Assembly (NCBI GenBank): GCA_026225945.1
Contig: JAMJFZ010004031.1
Span: 3,254,001-3,318,000 of the forward strand
DNA length: 64,000 nucleotides
Direction: 5' to 3'
From: Cricetomys ansorgei
Taxonomy: Eukaryota > Chordata > Mammalia > Rodentia > Nesomyidae
The translations under genes were made by a program, and so were the position numbers. The stretch's first letter is position 1; every line of letters starts with the position of its first letter. Below are positions 34,401 to 47,800 of this stretch, in pieces. The notes below the pieces were generated by a model. It had not been told where the DNA came from. It worked only from the letters and a program-made list of their open reading frames with translations, and did no database searches.

Positions 34401-36565
34401 TATCCACCTGGAAAATACACTGGAGGCCTCCCTCCCAGTTACTTCATAGACCACCAACTTTTAAAATTTGTAATCTAGTTTTGCCCAGTTTGATACTTTA
34501 TATAAGTGGGATCGGAGAGTGCGTAATCCTTCTCTGTAACTTTGAGCGTAGTTTCTTTTATTCAAAACTTTTTGAAATTAATTTAAATCAGTGTTTGCAA
34601 ATGTTTGTCGCTGATGGCTGTATTCCTCCCTAGGAGTTACTCCCCTTCTTATTAACGCACTCAGTGATTAGCAGGGTTCCGGCAATTTCCCACGTAGAAC
34701 TATAATCCTCATGCTGAATGCATGCATGTAGTTTTGCTGTGTAACATCTTCTTCCGTCCTTCCTACTCTTCTCTGTATTTCTCTGTATCTGAGAGACTTT
34801 TTTTTTAAATACAAGATTGATTTGTTAAAATCTCTGAATCTTTGGGAAACTGAAACTAGCTATACTAACAAAATAAACTTAAACAACAAAATATACTACA
34901 GCAAGCTATTTTAATCTAGAAAAAGAAAGCTATACTGCCTGTCACATAAGCAAGCAGGTCAGTAGAGCAGGTGTCTAGAAACTCCTACCTAAAGGTAAAG
35001 TCATTCCTTTGTTTTCGTCAGTTTTATTACATCTGGCCATACTCTGTTTTGCACTACAATAAAACAGATGAACAGCTGAGACTGAGTGCACTTTCCCAAG
35101 AAATTTAAAACACTGCTGTCTCTTTATAGAAAATACTAGGCTGGCTCCTGCTATACAGCCTATTTGACTGATGAAAACAAATTTCAAATAACAAGCAAAG
35201 TGACATTACTAGACTTAACTAAAATCTATTATCTTTGCGGTTGTTTTGAGTTTTGTGTTTTGCTGGTTTTATGGAACAGAATCATGCTGTATGTGGGCCA
35301 GGCTCGCCTTGAGCTTATGATCCCATTCCACACTCCTCAGTGCTGTGACTGCAGGTATGTATCAGCATGCCTGGATCCGTTCTGAGTTCAACAATGGCTT
35401 CCTTCATTTCAGCGGGCAGAGGTTACAGGCTTCTTCCCTTAGAATCCATGTAGAAGTGGAGAAGGTAATCCAGCCCCAACCCTTTAACCTTCCCTGTAGC
35501 ACACTGTAGACGAAGAAGAGAAAGAAAGAGGGGACACCCCATGTGAACCATCTCTCCTTTCTGAGCCTTGGATCTGAGAAGTTGCTAAAGAACACATAAT
35601 AACTAACTGACTAGTCACTCTAGACCCAGGCTCTGATCTCATCCTGCAGGTGTTTGACTGAATGGTCACGGGCTATCCCAGCACTTGGGAGGTGGTGTGG
35701 TTTACTCCCGTTGTGAGCCTTTGGGCTTCGTCAGCATGCTTCTTGACCGAGCACGTTAAATGGTGAGAGGAGAGCCATACTGCCTTCCCCCTACTGTTCT
35801 ATCCTCACGTTACAACCAATGGGACTTTCGAGGTTCTCTAAAAGTAAACTTCAACTTGACATTAAAGTTTAATTAAGACTTGTACAAGAGCTGCTTAGAA
35901 ATAGACATTTATAAAATATTCTGGCTTGGAACCAAAGCATTAGTCACTGAACACCTTTGGGAGAGAAGCTGGCACTTCGACAAGCAACAGAAGGTGGAAG
36001 CATGGCATACACAGCCAGCTTCTGAGACAGCAGCCGATCAGAACAGCACCTGGCTCATGTTGTCAGCGAGACTCCTGGTTTAGTTTCCATTTTTAAGCTC
36101 TTCTGCACAATTACCACAATCCCAACTCTACTCTTTTTAAATATACGCCTTACTGTAGATCTTGATTCTTTAATAGGATGACACTGGAAAGACACCAGAC
36201 AGCACTCCACACAACGTGATAAAGAGCCAGCTGCACATCTGGACGGGTGGCGCAACAGAACCAGAGGCTTCCTCGGGACTCACAGTTCATTCTTCATTAA
36301 AACATGCATAATGCAGGCTTGAAATTTACAGAGCTGCTTAGAGTCCACATATCTGACACAAACCCAGGTACTGTGCACACGCAGAATCATAACTTAATAA
36401 GTGAAAGAGGAAACTAGAAAGCTGCAACACCAGGCTCTTCATTTTTGCCCCGTGAACATTACTGGATTTTACAAGATGTTCTCAAACTCTTAGTATCATT
36501 AATATATACTTTCTTGGTAAAATTAATTTGGTCTCTGTAACATGCTTATTTTTAATTAGGATGGT

Positions 36566-36621
<56 letters not shown>

Positions 36622-39600
36622 AGAAAGAAAGAAAAGAAGGAAGAAGGAAAGAGAAAGGATAAAAGAAAGAGAGAAAGGAAGCAAAGAAGAAAAGAAAAAG
36701 CGATCAAAATACAATGTGAATGATTATCACACTTTAATGTTCAAAGACACACAACAGATTTAGTTGACCTAAGAGTAACCTCCAGCAAGTAGCCTCCAGG
36801 TCAAGGTCAAATTCTATCCCCTTTTCTTTTTCTTTACTATTATTCCAGAAAACTAAAACACTGAGGGGTTCTTGCCAGTGGGGATAGACCAATTATATGA
36901 CTATGAATAAAAGCAAATTTGCTAAATTCAAGGGGAGGACTGCAAAAGAGCTTGGGATTGGAAAGTTGGGTGGGGAGCAAGTGGCTTTTGGTGTAGGAGC
37001 ATGTAATTCATTCTTCGCAAACTTTGTGAGGTCAGTGAAGCTTTTATTTTGAAAAGGACAATTCTATTAGAATAACTTTTTGCGGAATTAAAAACATGGT
37101 GTCAGATGACATTTACTACTTACTGTCTTCTCATCAGTGGGATCCCCACTATGCTAACAGGACCCCAGATTATTCAGGCAGTGGGTAGCACTCCCTTGTT
37201 ATTGTGGGAGATGAGCATCCAGTTCAACTTTGGGGAATGAAGCCTGATATCTAATATCATCATAATAAGAGCACCATGCTGTCCTCACCGAGTCCAATCC
37301 AGGGGAATACATACATGTCAAGTCAGAGTAGGCCTAACAAGGACTGTCTTTTCTGAAAAGCCTCCAAAAGAAAAGAGCAAAACAAACAAACCAAAAAAAC
37401 AAACAAACAAAAAACAAAAAAAAACAAAAACTCTTGTTCTTGCACCTTTTTCCTTGATAGGAATTATAGCATTAATACATTATAATCATGAGGTTGGGGT
37501 AGAAGCCAAAAGAACATGAAAGACAACATCTATGCCCAGGCTTCCTGGCTGCATGCCAGAATTGCAACTACCACCCCCTTGCAGATATTATGACACACAC
37601 AGATTTCTGTAAGTCAGGATTAGTCAAATATTCTGTAACATGAAGTTAAAACTGTTATGAAAGCAGTCAGGGGGAATGTTTACCACTTATTCTAGCAACA
37701 TGAAGCATAAGAAAATGAGGTCATTTATATCCTGCTCTATATTAAAGTTTTGACTGTAATCTCCTACTGGATGGCTAATGCCTATTACTCTTATAATTGT
37801 GATAACATTGTGTTTGCTCAGTTGTTTTACTGTGGGAACCTTTCTGGCTTTTTTATTGTCCTAGGAATTTGGACACATAGGGGGAGACCTGTGCCTAATG
37901 AAAACACAAGGGAGTGTGAATCAGCACTGATTATCGTACCCTGAACAATTTATTATCACCAGCATCAGAAACTCGTATTCTTTACTGAGTAAAAGCATTT
38001 AAATAAAACAGGCTTCTAGATCTGAGAAGCATAAAGCCATCAATGCCAGCGGAGTTACAGCCAGAAGAAGGCATACACATATGGTCCCAATGTGCAGACT
38101 GTTACTGAGACAGGAGAGAAGGCACCTACGTGGAGAGATGCTGTATTTTTGTCTGACACAGAACAACTTACTCAAAATACAGTCAAAAGCTTTCACTGTG
38201 GCTCTGAAAACTTAAATAGAAGAGTTCTCTTCTGCACTTCTCTCAAATGAGTTAGCATTAACCTCTAGAAATAGATTGTAACTTTCCAAATTGGTGCAAA
38301 GGGACTAATGTCCACTGCTTTCCCTGGCATTCATACCATTCCAAAATTAGTAACACCATTTGTTGAACTTTCGAAGGTACCAGGCTTTGAGCTAACCACT
38401 TTTATTAAGTACATTTTTAACATTAAAACATCCTATATAGTAGGCACTATTTTGACTATTTTTTTATAGTAAGGAAAGAGGTGGCTAATAGGCTTCTCTT
38501 ACAAGGCTACCCTGCTAGTAAAATGGTGGATGTAAGAGGTGAAGCTGATCCGCTTGACCTCCCATGTAGAAATCTTCACCACCAGATTGTTTCCTGTTTT
38601 CAGTATGATAAAAACTTGTAGAACATAATGGAGCAAGAAGGGTTAAATGAGGTAGGGATGGGAGGACAGGGAGAGGAGGGATAACACTTCAAACCTTTGA
38701 AAAAGTCAAATGGAAACCTACCACTGTAGAACTTTCCTAAAATGTACACATATACATATATAGAAAGAGTTTAAATGGAGTTATCCTATAACAAAGGGGC
38801 AATTCTTGCAGACACATCATTGGCTGACACAGTCCCAGTGCCAGAAACAAGATATTGCTTGTCAAGTTTTTGGCCAGTGGGGTCCTATAGACCCTAAAAC
38901 ATGATAGGGTATTGCCATTTCTCTTAGTCACCATCCAGAATTTAACGGTAAGACTCTGTTGCTGAAGAGACCACTCACAGAATGTGGAGAAGTCAAACTT
39001 GTACTGATATAGAAGCTTCATCCCTGTTGGCTAACTTTTACCATGACAGAATGCTTTATTCATGCTGCTTGGGGGAAAAAATGAACAGTTTTACCCATCT
39101 GTGAGCCCTGCATGCTACAATCGTGACTACCCTACCCTGTAAGACGTGCTCAACAGATGCAATCGTGGCACAAGTGGTATGGGAATAACCAACCGTTTTC
39201 TGATTGGATTTAAGGCCTACTCCATATTTGGAACTTAAGTCTAGCATGGACCAAAACCCAATTGCTCAGGTATATGATAGGCCCTAGGGGAGAACCTATT
39301 GTTGTTATTCTGGTAAATGAACATATTATTTAACAACTTCTCAGAAGACTAATCCTTAAACCCATAAAACATCTGTCATCTTCATCAGGGAAGATTCTTT
39401 TGTAGCAGATGGTGATGAACAGACACACCCACAACTGGTCAACCCATAAAAGAATAAGATATGGCAGACTACTCAGCCATAAGTGAGACATCTATACCAT
39501 ACTATCTTCTAAGACTCTGGGATCATTTCAGAAGAAGGAGCACAGGAAGACCCTGAGAACCAGAGGCAGTAGAGGACTACAACAAAATAGTGTTTTCTGG

Positions 39601-41839
39601 ATACAACAGAGTAATTGCACAGGGTGCACAGCATGAACTGACAGCAGCCACGAGTACATGTTCAAGAACGATCCACAGAAAATTTCAGCATGGGTGGGGA
39701 AAGTGGCATACAAATTCCTACCCCTAGTTGAGAAGCTATTGACAAAAACTGATTGTGAGGAGAGGAAGAATCATCTTTATTCAATAATGTGCCCCTAAGA
39801 TGATACCCATGCTCCAGCAGATGCGTGAGCCAGCACACCTAAGCACATATTGGCTGCACAAAGTAGAATACATGGGTTAAAAAAACATAAAAAATACATG
39901 AAATTTGGAAGGAATAGTGGTAAGGTCAAAGGAGGATTTGGAGAGCTGACTTGATCAAAATATATTATATGCATGTATGAATTCTCAATCAATTTTAAAA
40001 AGTAAACTTATAGATTTGTTCACAGTGCAAGTTTCTTTTTTGGGTTCCACTGATGATGATTTTCTTTCTTAAGACATGCGTTTCTCTTAAGCATTGTAGG
40101 TATTGTCCTGGACATGACTCAAGACCACACCCTATGAAACACCACATTAGAGGCATTGTCTGCTCCAGATTGCAACTAGCCAGCCACCAGAAGAAAAGAA
40201 AGGCAGACTTCTTGCTTAACCCTTCCACCAGAACACCCCATGCCCCTACACCTCAATCCACTGCCATCTCCCCACATCTGCTCCCTCCCACTCTTCCCTG
40301 GCGCCACCTGCCAAAGTAATACATACCAACTTAGGCAGACATCCCCAACACTAAAGTGCAACAAAGCAACCAGCAGGTAAGAAACCTGCTCACTCAACCT
40401 TCCAACTAGAACAGCCTGTGCCCTCAAAAATTCAACCTAACACCATCTTCTCACCACCAATTTCAATCCTCTCCCCAATCCACTCACCCAAGTCCCAGAT
40501 ATCAACTAGGCCAGATATCCCCCAACCAGAAGGAGACAAGGCAGTCAGCCAGAAGAACAGATAGGAAGCCTGTGAGCTCTGTTTCTCAGCCCCAGCCTGG
40601 GCAGGAACTCCCTGCTTTGACAAGGGGCCACACAGAACATAAGTTCAGAGTGCAAAAAAGAAACTGAGTAACAAGACACTCATCCAATAAAAGAAAAACT
40701 CATGAGTTTGGCACCTAAACCTACAATCACCTAAAGCCAAAATGCCGACATGCCAGCATAAGAACACAATCAACAGCGGGGCGATATGGCACCACCAGAG
40801 CCCAACTGTCTTCCTACAGAAGCCCCTGAACACTCTGACACAGGTGAAGCAGAAGAAAATGACCTTACAACCAACTTTATGAAGATAATAGAGGTCCTTA
40901 AAAAGGAAATGAATAAATCCCTTAAAGGAATCGACGAAAAAACAAACATTGGAGGAAATGAGTAAACTCGCCAAAGAAACAATTAGAAGAAATGAATAAA
41001 TTCCTGAAAGAAACTTAAGAGAAAAAAAACCAGGGAAGGAAATGAACAAAACTGTCCAAGATCTGAAAATGGAAATAGAAGCCATAAAGAAAACATGATA
41101 AAACTAGAAAAGCAATCAGGAACTACAGAGACGAGCCACAGCAACAGAATACAAGAGGTGGAAGAGAGAATATCAGGAGTGGAAGATACTATAGATGAAA
41201 TAAATATGTCAGTAAAGGAAAATATCAAATCCAAAAACTAAATGACACAAAACATCCAGGAAATCTGGGACACTCTGAAAAGATCAAACTTAAGAATAAT
41301 AAGAGCAGAGGAAGAAGATTTCAAGCTCAAAGGTCCAGAAAATAGTTTCAACAAAATCATTAAAGAAAATTTTAATTCCAAACCTAAAGAAGGAGATCCC
41401 TATAAAGTTATAAGAAGCTTATAGAACACCAAATAGACTGGACCAGAAAAGAATGTTCCCTCACCACATTATAATCAAAGCATTAAACATACAGGACAAG
41501 AAAGCAGCAAGAGAAAAAACAAGTACCATACAAAGGCAAACCTATCAGAATTAAACTCAGAATTAAACTCACCCAACTTCTCAATGGAAATCCTAAGGGA
41601 ACTCTAACTACTATACCCAGACTACTATATCCAGCAAAACTCTCAATTACCATAGATAGAGAAAACAAATTATTTCATAATAAATCCAAACACAAACAAT
41701 ATCTGTCTACAAATCCAGCCCTACAGAAGGTACTTGAAGGAAAACTTGAACCCAAGGAAGTTAACTACAATCAGGAAAACATGGAAATAAGTATTCTCAC
41801 ACTATCATAATCAATAAAAGGGACACACACACACACACA

Positions 41840-41889
<50 letters not shown>

Positions 41890-44800
41890 AATCAACAACA
41901 AATACAAAATAATAGGACCTAACAATCAAGGTTATTGATATCTCTCAACATTAATGGTCTCCATTCCCCAATAAAAAGACACAGAATAACAGAATAGATT
42001 CCAAAATAGAATCCAGCCTTCTGCTGCATACAAGTAACCCACCTCAACCTCAAAGTTAAACATTACCTCCAAGTGAAAGATTTATCAAGCAAACATCTAA
42101 AAAACAAGCTAGTATAGCCATTTTAATATACAACAAATAGACTTCAAACCTAAATTAACCAAAAGAGATGAGGAAGGACACTTCATACTCATCAAAGGAA
42201 AGATGACATTGCAATTCTTAACGTCTATGTCCCTAACAAAAGGACTCCCACATTTGCAAAAGAAACATTACTAAAGCTAAAAACACACAGTAACCCTCAT
42301 ATCCTGATAGTGAGTGATTTCAATATCTCACTCTCACCAACTGACAGATCATCCAGACAAAAACTAAACAGAGAAATCTGGTGCTAACAGATGTTATAAA
42401 CCAAATGGGCCTAACAGATAATTACAGAACATTTCACCCACACGCAAAAGAATATACCTGTTTCTCACAACCTCACAGAACCTTCACCAAAATTGACCAC
42501 ATACTCATCCACAAAGCAAGTCTCAATAGATACAAAAAATGGAAATAACCCCATGCATCCTATCAGACCACCGTGGATTAAAGCTGAACTTCAACAACAA
42601 CCACAACAACACAGGCCTACAAATTCATGGAAACCGAACAACTCTCTGCTAAGTGATGACTGTGTCAAGACATAAACAAAGAAGGAAATTAAAGACTTTC
42701 TAGACTGCAGTACTAATGAATCCACAACATAGTCAAACTTATGAGACACAATGTAAGCCATACTATGAGGAAAATTCATAGCACAAAGTGCCGGCCAAAA
42801 ATGAGTGGAGAGATCACATACTAGCAAATTAAGAGCACATCTGAAAGCCCTAGAACAAAAAACAAAGAGAAGCAAGCATACCCAAGAGAAGTAGATGGGA
42901 AGAAACAAACTGAGGGCTGAAATCTAAAATAGAAACAAAGAGAACAATACAAAGAATCAATGAAACAAGGAGATGGTTCTTTGAGAAAATTAACAAGATA
43001 GACAAACCCTTAGCCAAACTAGTTAAAAGATGGAGAGAGAATATCCAAATAAATAAAATCAGAAATGAAAACGGGCATATAACTACAGACACCAAGGAAA
43101 TCCAAAGAATCATTAGGTCATACTTTAAAAAACCTGTATTCCACATAATTGGAAAATCCAAAATAAATGGATAATTTTCTTAATAGATATCACCTACCAA
43201 AATTGAATCAAGACCAGACAAAAAACTTAAACAGACCTATAACCCCCAAGGAAATAGAACAGGACATTAAAAGCCTCCCAGCAACAACAAAAAGCCTAGG
43301 ACTAGATAGATGGTATTAGCTCAGAAGTAGCCTCAGACATTCAAAGAAGTGTTAGCACTAATCCTCCTGAAGTTATTCCACGAAATAGAGGCAGAAGGAA
43401 CACGCCAAACTCATTCGACAAGGCCACAGTCACTCTGAAACCCAAAGCAGACAAAGATTCAACAAAGAAAGAGAATTAGAGGCCAATTTCTCTCATGAAC
43501 ATAGATACAAAAATATTCAATAAAATACTTGCCCTTTCAAGGTCTGTAAAGAATTGTGATTTTGGTAGGGATTGCACTGAATCTGTAGATTGCTGTTGGT
43601 AAAATGGCCATTTTTACTATGTTGATCCTACCAATCCAGGAGCATGGGAGACCTTTCCATCTTCTGAGATCTTCAATTTCCCTCTTCAGGGACTTAAAAT
43701 TTCTGTCATAGAAGTCTTTCACATGGTGAAGCATGCTTTTCCCAATTTCTTTATCTGTCCATTTGTCATTTGTATATAGGAGGGCTACTGACTTTTTTTT
43801 TAGTTGATCTTGTAGCCAGTCACTCCACTGAAGTGGTTTATCAGCTGTCGGAGTTCCTTGGTTGAGTGTTTGTGGTCACTTATATATACTATCATGTCAT
43901 CTACATATAAGGATACTATAACTTCTTTTCCAATTCATATCCTCCTGATCTCCAATGTGTATAGGAGCTTTGTTCATAATCACCAGAAATTGGAAACAAC
44001 CTAGATGCCCCTCAACTGAAGATTGGATAAAGAAATTGTGGCACATTTACATAATGTAGTACTACTCAGCTATTTAAAAAAAAAAAATGACTGCATGAAT
44101 TTTGCAGGCAAATGGAAGGAACTAGAAAAAAAATCATCCTGAATAAAGTAACTCAGTCCCAGAAAGACAACCATCGTATGTGCACATCATATGTGGATAT
44201 TAACTGTTAAGCAAAGGACAAAGGTGCTGCCATCCACAGACCCAGAGACTATGCAACAAGGAGGGCCCCAGTGGGGACACAGGGATCTCCCTGGTAAAGG
44301 GGAAATAGAACTGATGATGCAGGTGGGATGGGGGAGAATGAGAAGAGAAGGGACCAGAATAGGGGAGAGGGATGGAAAGAGAGAAAATACGGAGAGGTGA
44401 CCAGAACTGGAGGACATGCACAGGAGAATCGGGAGACCCAGTGCAGTGGAAACTCACTGGAATCAACGAAGGAGAGACCCTAGCAAAGACCTCTAGTAAT
44501 GGGGGATAGGGAACTTAAAAAGCCATCACCTATAACCAGGAAAGGCTTCCAGTGGTGAGAGTAAAACACCAGCCCAACACAAAAACTTCCTCCTATAACC
44601 TGTAGGGACTACAAAACCTGTTGGGACAATGGAAGGGCAGAACCCCATGCTAAAGGAGGGAACCCATTACTGACACTCCAGGGCAGGACAAGAGCTAGAG
44701 ATTGATGCCGAGCCCAATCCTCAACATAGAGGCTCCCTATGGCAGCTGAAGGGAGCAGATGCAGAGGCCCAGGGCCAAACAATACGCAGGAAACCCATGG

Positions 44801-47800
44801 ATGATGTGGAGGAAGGACTGTGGAAACAGAGGAGTTGAGGACATCAGGAGAACGAAACCCCCAGAGTCAGATGACTAGCATTCTGAGGGGTTCACAGAGC
44901 CTGAAGCAGCAGACTGGAACTTGCTGGGTTCCCCAAATGTGTCTTGCGGTTGCCTGGTCTGATGCTACTGCAGAACTCATACAGACTGGAATAGAGGTGT
45001 ATGTCCCTGAACCTCTTGCCTAACCTTGAGTACCCTGCCCCCATATTGGGTTGCCTAGTCCAATCTTGAAACAGGGAGTTGTGCCTAACTCTGTTCCATC
45101 TTGTTGTGCTATGTTTGAGCAGTAACTCTAGGAAGAATGTTCTCTCTTGGGGAGAGGCGGGAGTGGAAGTTGGAGGATGGTAGATAGATTTGGTGGACAG
45201 GGGAGATGGGGAAGTTAGGAGGCTGTGGAGGAAGGGAGTTGGGTGTATTATATGAGAGAAGAAAATTTTAAAAATAAAATAAAAAAAGAAACACCACCTT
45301 ACAATTGGCCAGCTACCATTTAAAATCATAGGCTTAATTTTTAATTGGAAAAAACACTTCCAATTAAAAATACGAAGTAGATTTTTTTTGCAAGAAAATA
45401 GAAAAGAGAATAATTCCATATCATATTTAAATATGTTGAAAACGTTCTTAGTGACATCTTCACAGAAGCTTTGAAATCTCATTTTCACATGAGCCAGAAG
45501 ATTTGCAATGAAAGATGACCACGAAGACACAGAGTACCCAATGCAGATGGAAACACTGTTCATATGGTTTAGAAAAATCTCTCTCTAAACACACACCCGA
45601 ACAACTTTTATCAAAGTCTCCTGATCTACCTAAAATCGCACACATCTTAGAAAACAGATGCACAAATGGAAAATGACCAATCAGAATCGATCTACAGGAT
45701 ACTCATCATGCTTGCCAAGCAACAGGCCATAGAATGTGAAGCTCAAAGATGCTAATTTAGGCATACGCAGGGTGGAAAGGTGAGAAAAAGTCATAGTTGT
45801 AAATAATGTCACCCAGGGAAAATATGGTAGTGCGTGAATGGGTCTGTAATGAATGGGAATCACAGATGATGTGAGCACAGTTGAGCGGAAGCTAGAAGAG
45901 GAGGAGACACAGCAGGATATGATCAAGGAGACTGAAGGAAAAGAGCTTCAGAAAGGTGAAGGGCTGCCAGATGCTTTAGGGTAAGTTCAAGAAGGAACTA
46001 AAAAGCATCCTCTGGGATTTAAGCCAAAGGATTTAATCCTCTCTGATTTATCCTTCCCTGCATCTGACCCTCATATGCTATGCTATGACTAAACAAGTCA
46101 AGAAACACCTAAAGGCCAGGCACACACCTTTAATCCCAGCACTTGGGAGGCAGAGGCAAACAGATGGATGTGTGTGACTTTAAGGCAGCCTGGTCTACAG
46201 AGTGAATACCAGGGTGGCCAGAGCTATCTAGAGAGACCCTGTCTCAAAAGAATAAAGAAAAAAAATAGAAAGAGGGTAAAAGAGAGAGAAAGGAAAAATA
46301 TGTAAAAAGCTATCCTGTTGTGCCTAATATTTCCTCCTTACCTTAATCGCCAACCCTGGCATTTGACTTCAACTGCGCTGAGATTTTCTTCTTAAAACTT
46401 GCCACTGACACCCTTTCCTCCTGCATTTCAGATGCAAACTTCATGAGCCTTCCCGTCATTAACTGATCTTGGTACGGAACTTTAATATTAATGCTGCATT
46501 TTTTTATATCTCACTGGTCATGTCATTAGGACTTAGTTCTCTGAAGATATTTCTGTAGTTTCCAAAAGGGTTTCTCTTGTTTTTAAGCTCTTTAAATGAC
46601 TTTCAACATTTGATGTGCAGTTGTTTATCTGTAAAAATTCACATTTCTTTTTCCTATGCAATCTCACGAGTCTCTAATATGTAGAAGACATTTTAAGTGT
46701 GATGTTGAGAGTGATTTTCAAGTAGGGAGCTATGTACCAAAGCCTTGTTTTTTTTTAGTTAAGGTTCCTATCGCTGTGATAAAACACCATGACCAAAATC
46801 AACTTGGGGAGGAAACGATTTATTTCGCTTTATAATTTGTAGCCAACCTTCCAAGGAACTCGAGGCTGGAACTGATGCAGAGGCTGTGGAGAAGTGGCTT
46901 GCTTAGCTGGCTTTCTTAGCCAGCTTTCTTATAGCACCCAGGACCACCAGCCCAAGGATGACACTGCCCCAAATGAGCTAAACCCTTCTATATTAATCAG
47001 TCAATCAAGAAAATGCACCACAGACTTGTTCGCAGGCCAGTCTGGTGGAGGCAGCTTCTGAATCAGCATTTCCTTTGCCCAAACAACTCTTCCTTGTGTT
47101 GAGTTGACATAACACCCACCAAATACTACATCTTCCAAGTCTCACTGGCTTCCTTTGTGCCCCACCTCCTCAGCCCATTTCCCATTCCTCTGCCCTGTCA
47201 CTGATGCCTCCTTATGCTCCTTTCATTTTCCCTGGTCCACAGATGTGCAAACTGTTTGAATACAGGGAATCTCTACATGGCACATAATTACAGTGGTTTA
47301 CTTTCCATTATAATATATCACTAGACATCCCTGTTTATCCAGTTCTTGTTATATGCCAGTTGCTATCCTAAGCACTACTCTGCTTATCATCTTATGAATT
47401 TGGAATACGTTAGTTTTTCAAATTTGTCAAGATGTATTATTTTGCATATCAGTTTGAATTGCAAAGCTCATTTTCTACCCATAAAATATACTAACCATTG
47501 TGTAGTAAAGTTCATTTTTTTTCCAGTTAAACTCTTATTACCAGGCACTTAACAAATGCTAAAACATAACCACGACTATGATAATGATATCCCAAGGCGC
47601 AATTAAATCCTAAAATATCTTCTAAGTTACAACAAAAAATTAAAGCATGCTTCATAAAACCTTAGAGATGCCCATATGCTTTCAATCTTCAAAAAATGGT
47701 AATGCTCAAATATATATCTATTATGAATGACATAGGTATCATTTTGTACAGTGGTTCTCAACCTTCCTAGTACTGTGACCCTTTAATACAGTTTATAGGG

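Larger units (their letters stand above)
32021..39394. other. First half of the 16.1-kb Itga4 intron
   Basis: It contains an antisense B1 (35245-35380), a GAAA tract (36566-36700) and a CAAA-rich run (37380-37435). No coding exon or RNA gene was found. Other segments may be old repeats that I cannot name. Confidence 0.45.
40050..45290 (+). mobile_element. Near full-length, inactivated L1 with inverted middle
   Basis: In order: a 5' UTR with two imperfect monomer-like units (40170-40540), an ORF1 start at 40796 that soon meets a stop, an ORF1 coiled-coil and C-terminal region with frameshifts (to 41800), an AC-repeat linker (41823-41889), ORF2 endonuclease (to about 42650) and the start of reverse transcriptase (to 43535). 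Then comes an inverted ORF2 piece (43536-43955), the ORF2 end/3' UTR (43956 on) and an A-rich end at 45270-45290. Many stops are present. It is sense to the + strand and so antisense to Itga4. Confidence 0.88.

Noticed and set aside
36565..37435. Search for a CRISPR array or other regularly spaced repeats
   Set aside because: The repeats are simple microsatellites. There are no unique spacers of even length and the sequence is vertebrate nuclear DNA.
40645..43161. Several - strand open frames of 80-146 codons rich in Phe, Leu and Ser
   Set aside because: They are the antisense of A-rich L1 ORF1/ORF2 sequence, which always gives Phe/Leu-rich frames.
44892..45563. 223-codon open frame on the - strand
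   Set aside because: It runs through the reverse complement of an L1 3' UTR and beyond, with low-complexity hydrophobic and Ser/Pro-rich composition and no domain. It is a chance frame in repeat DNA.
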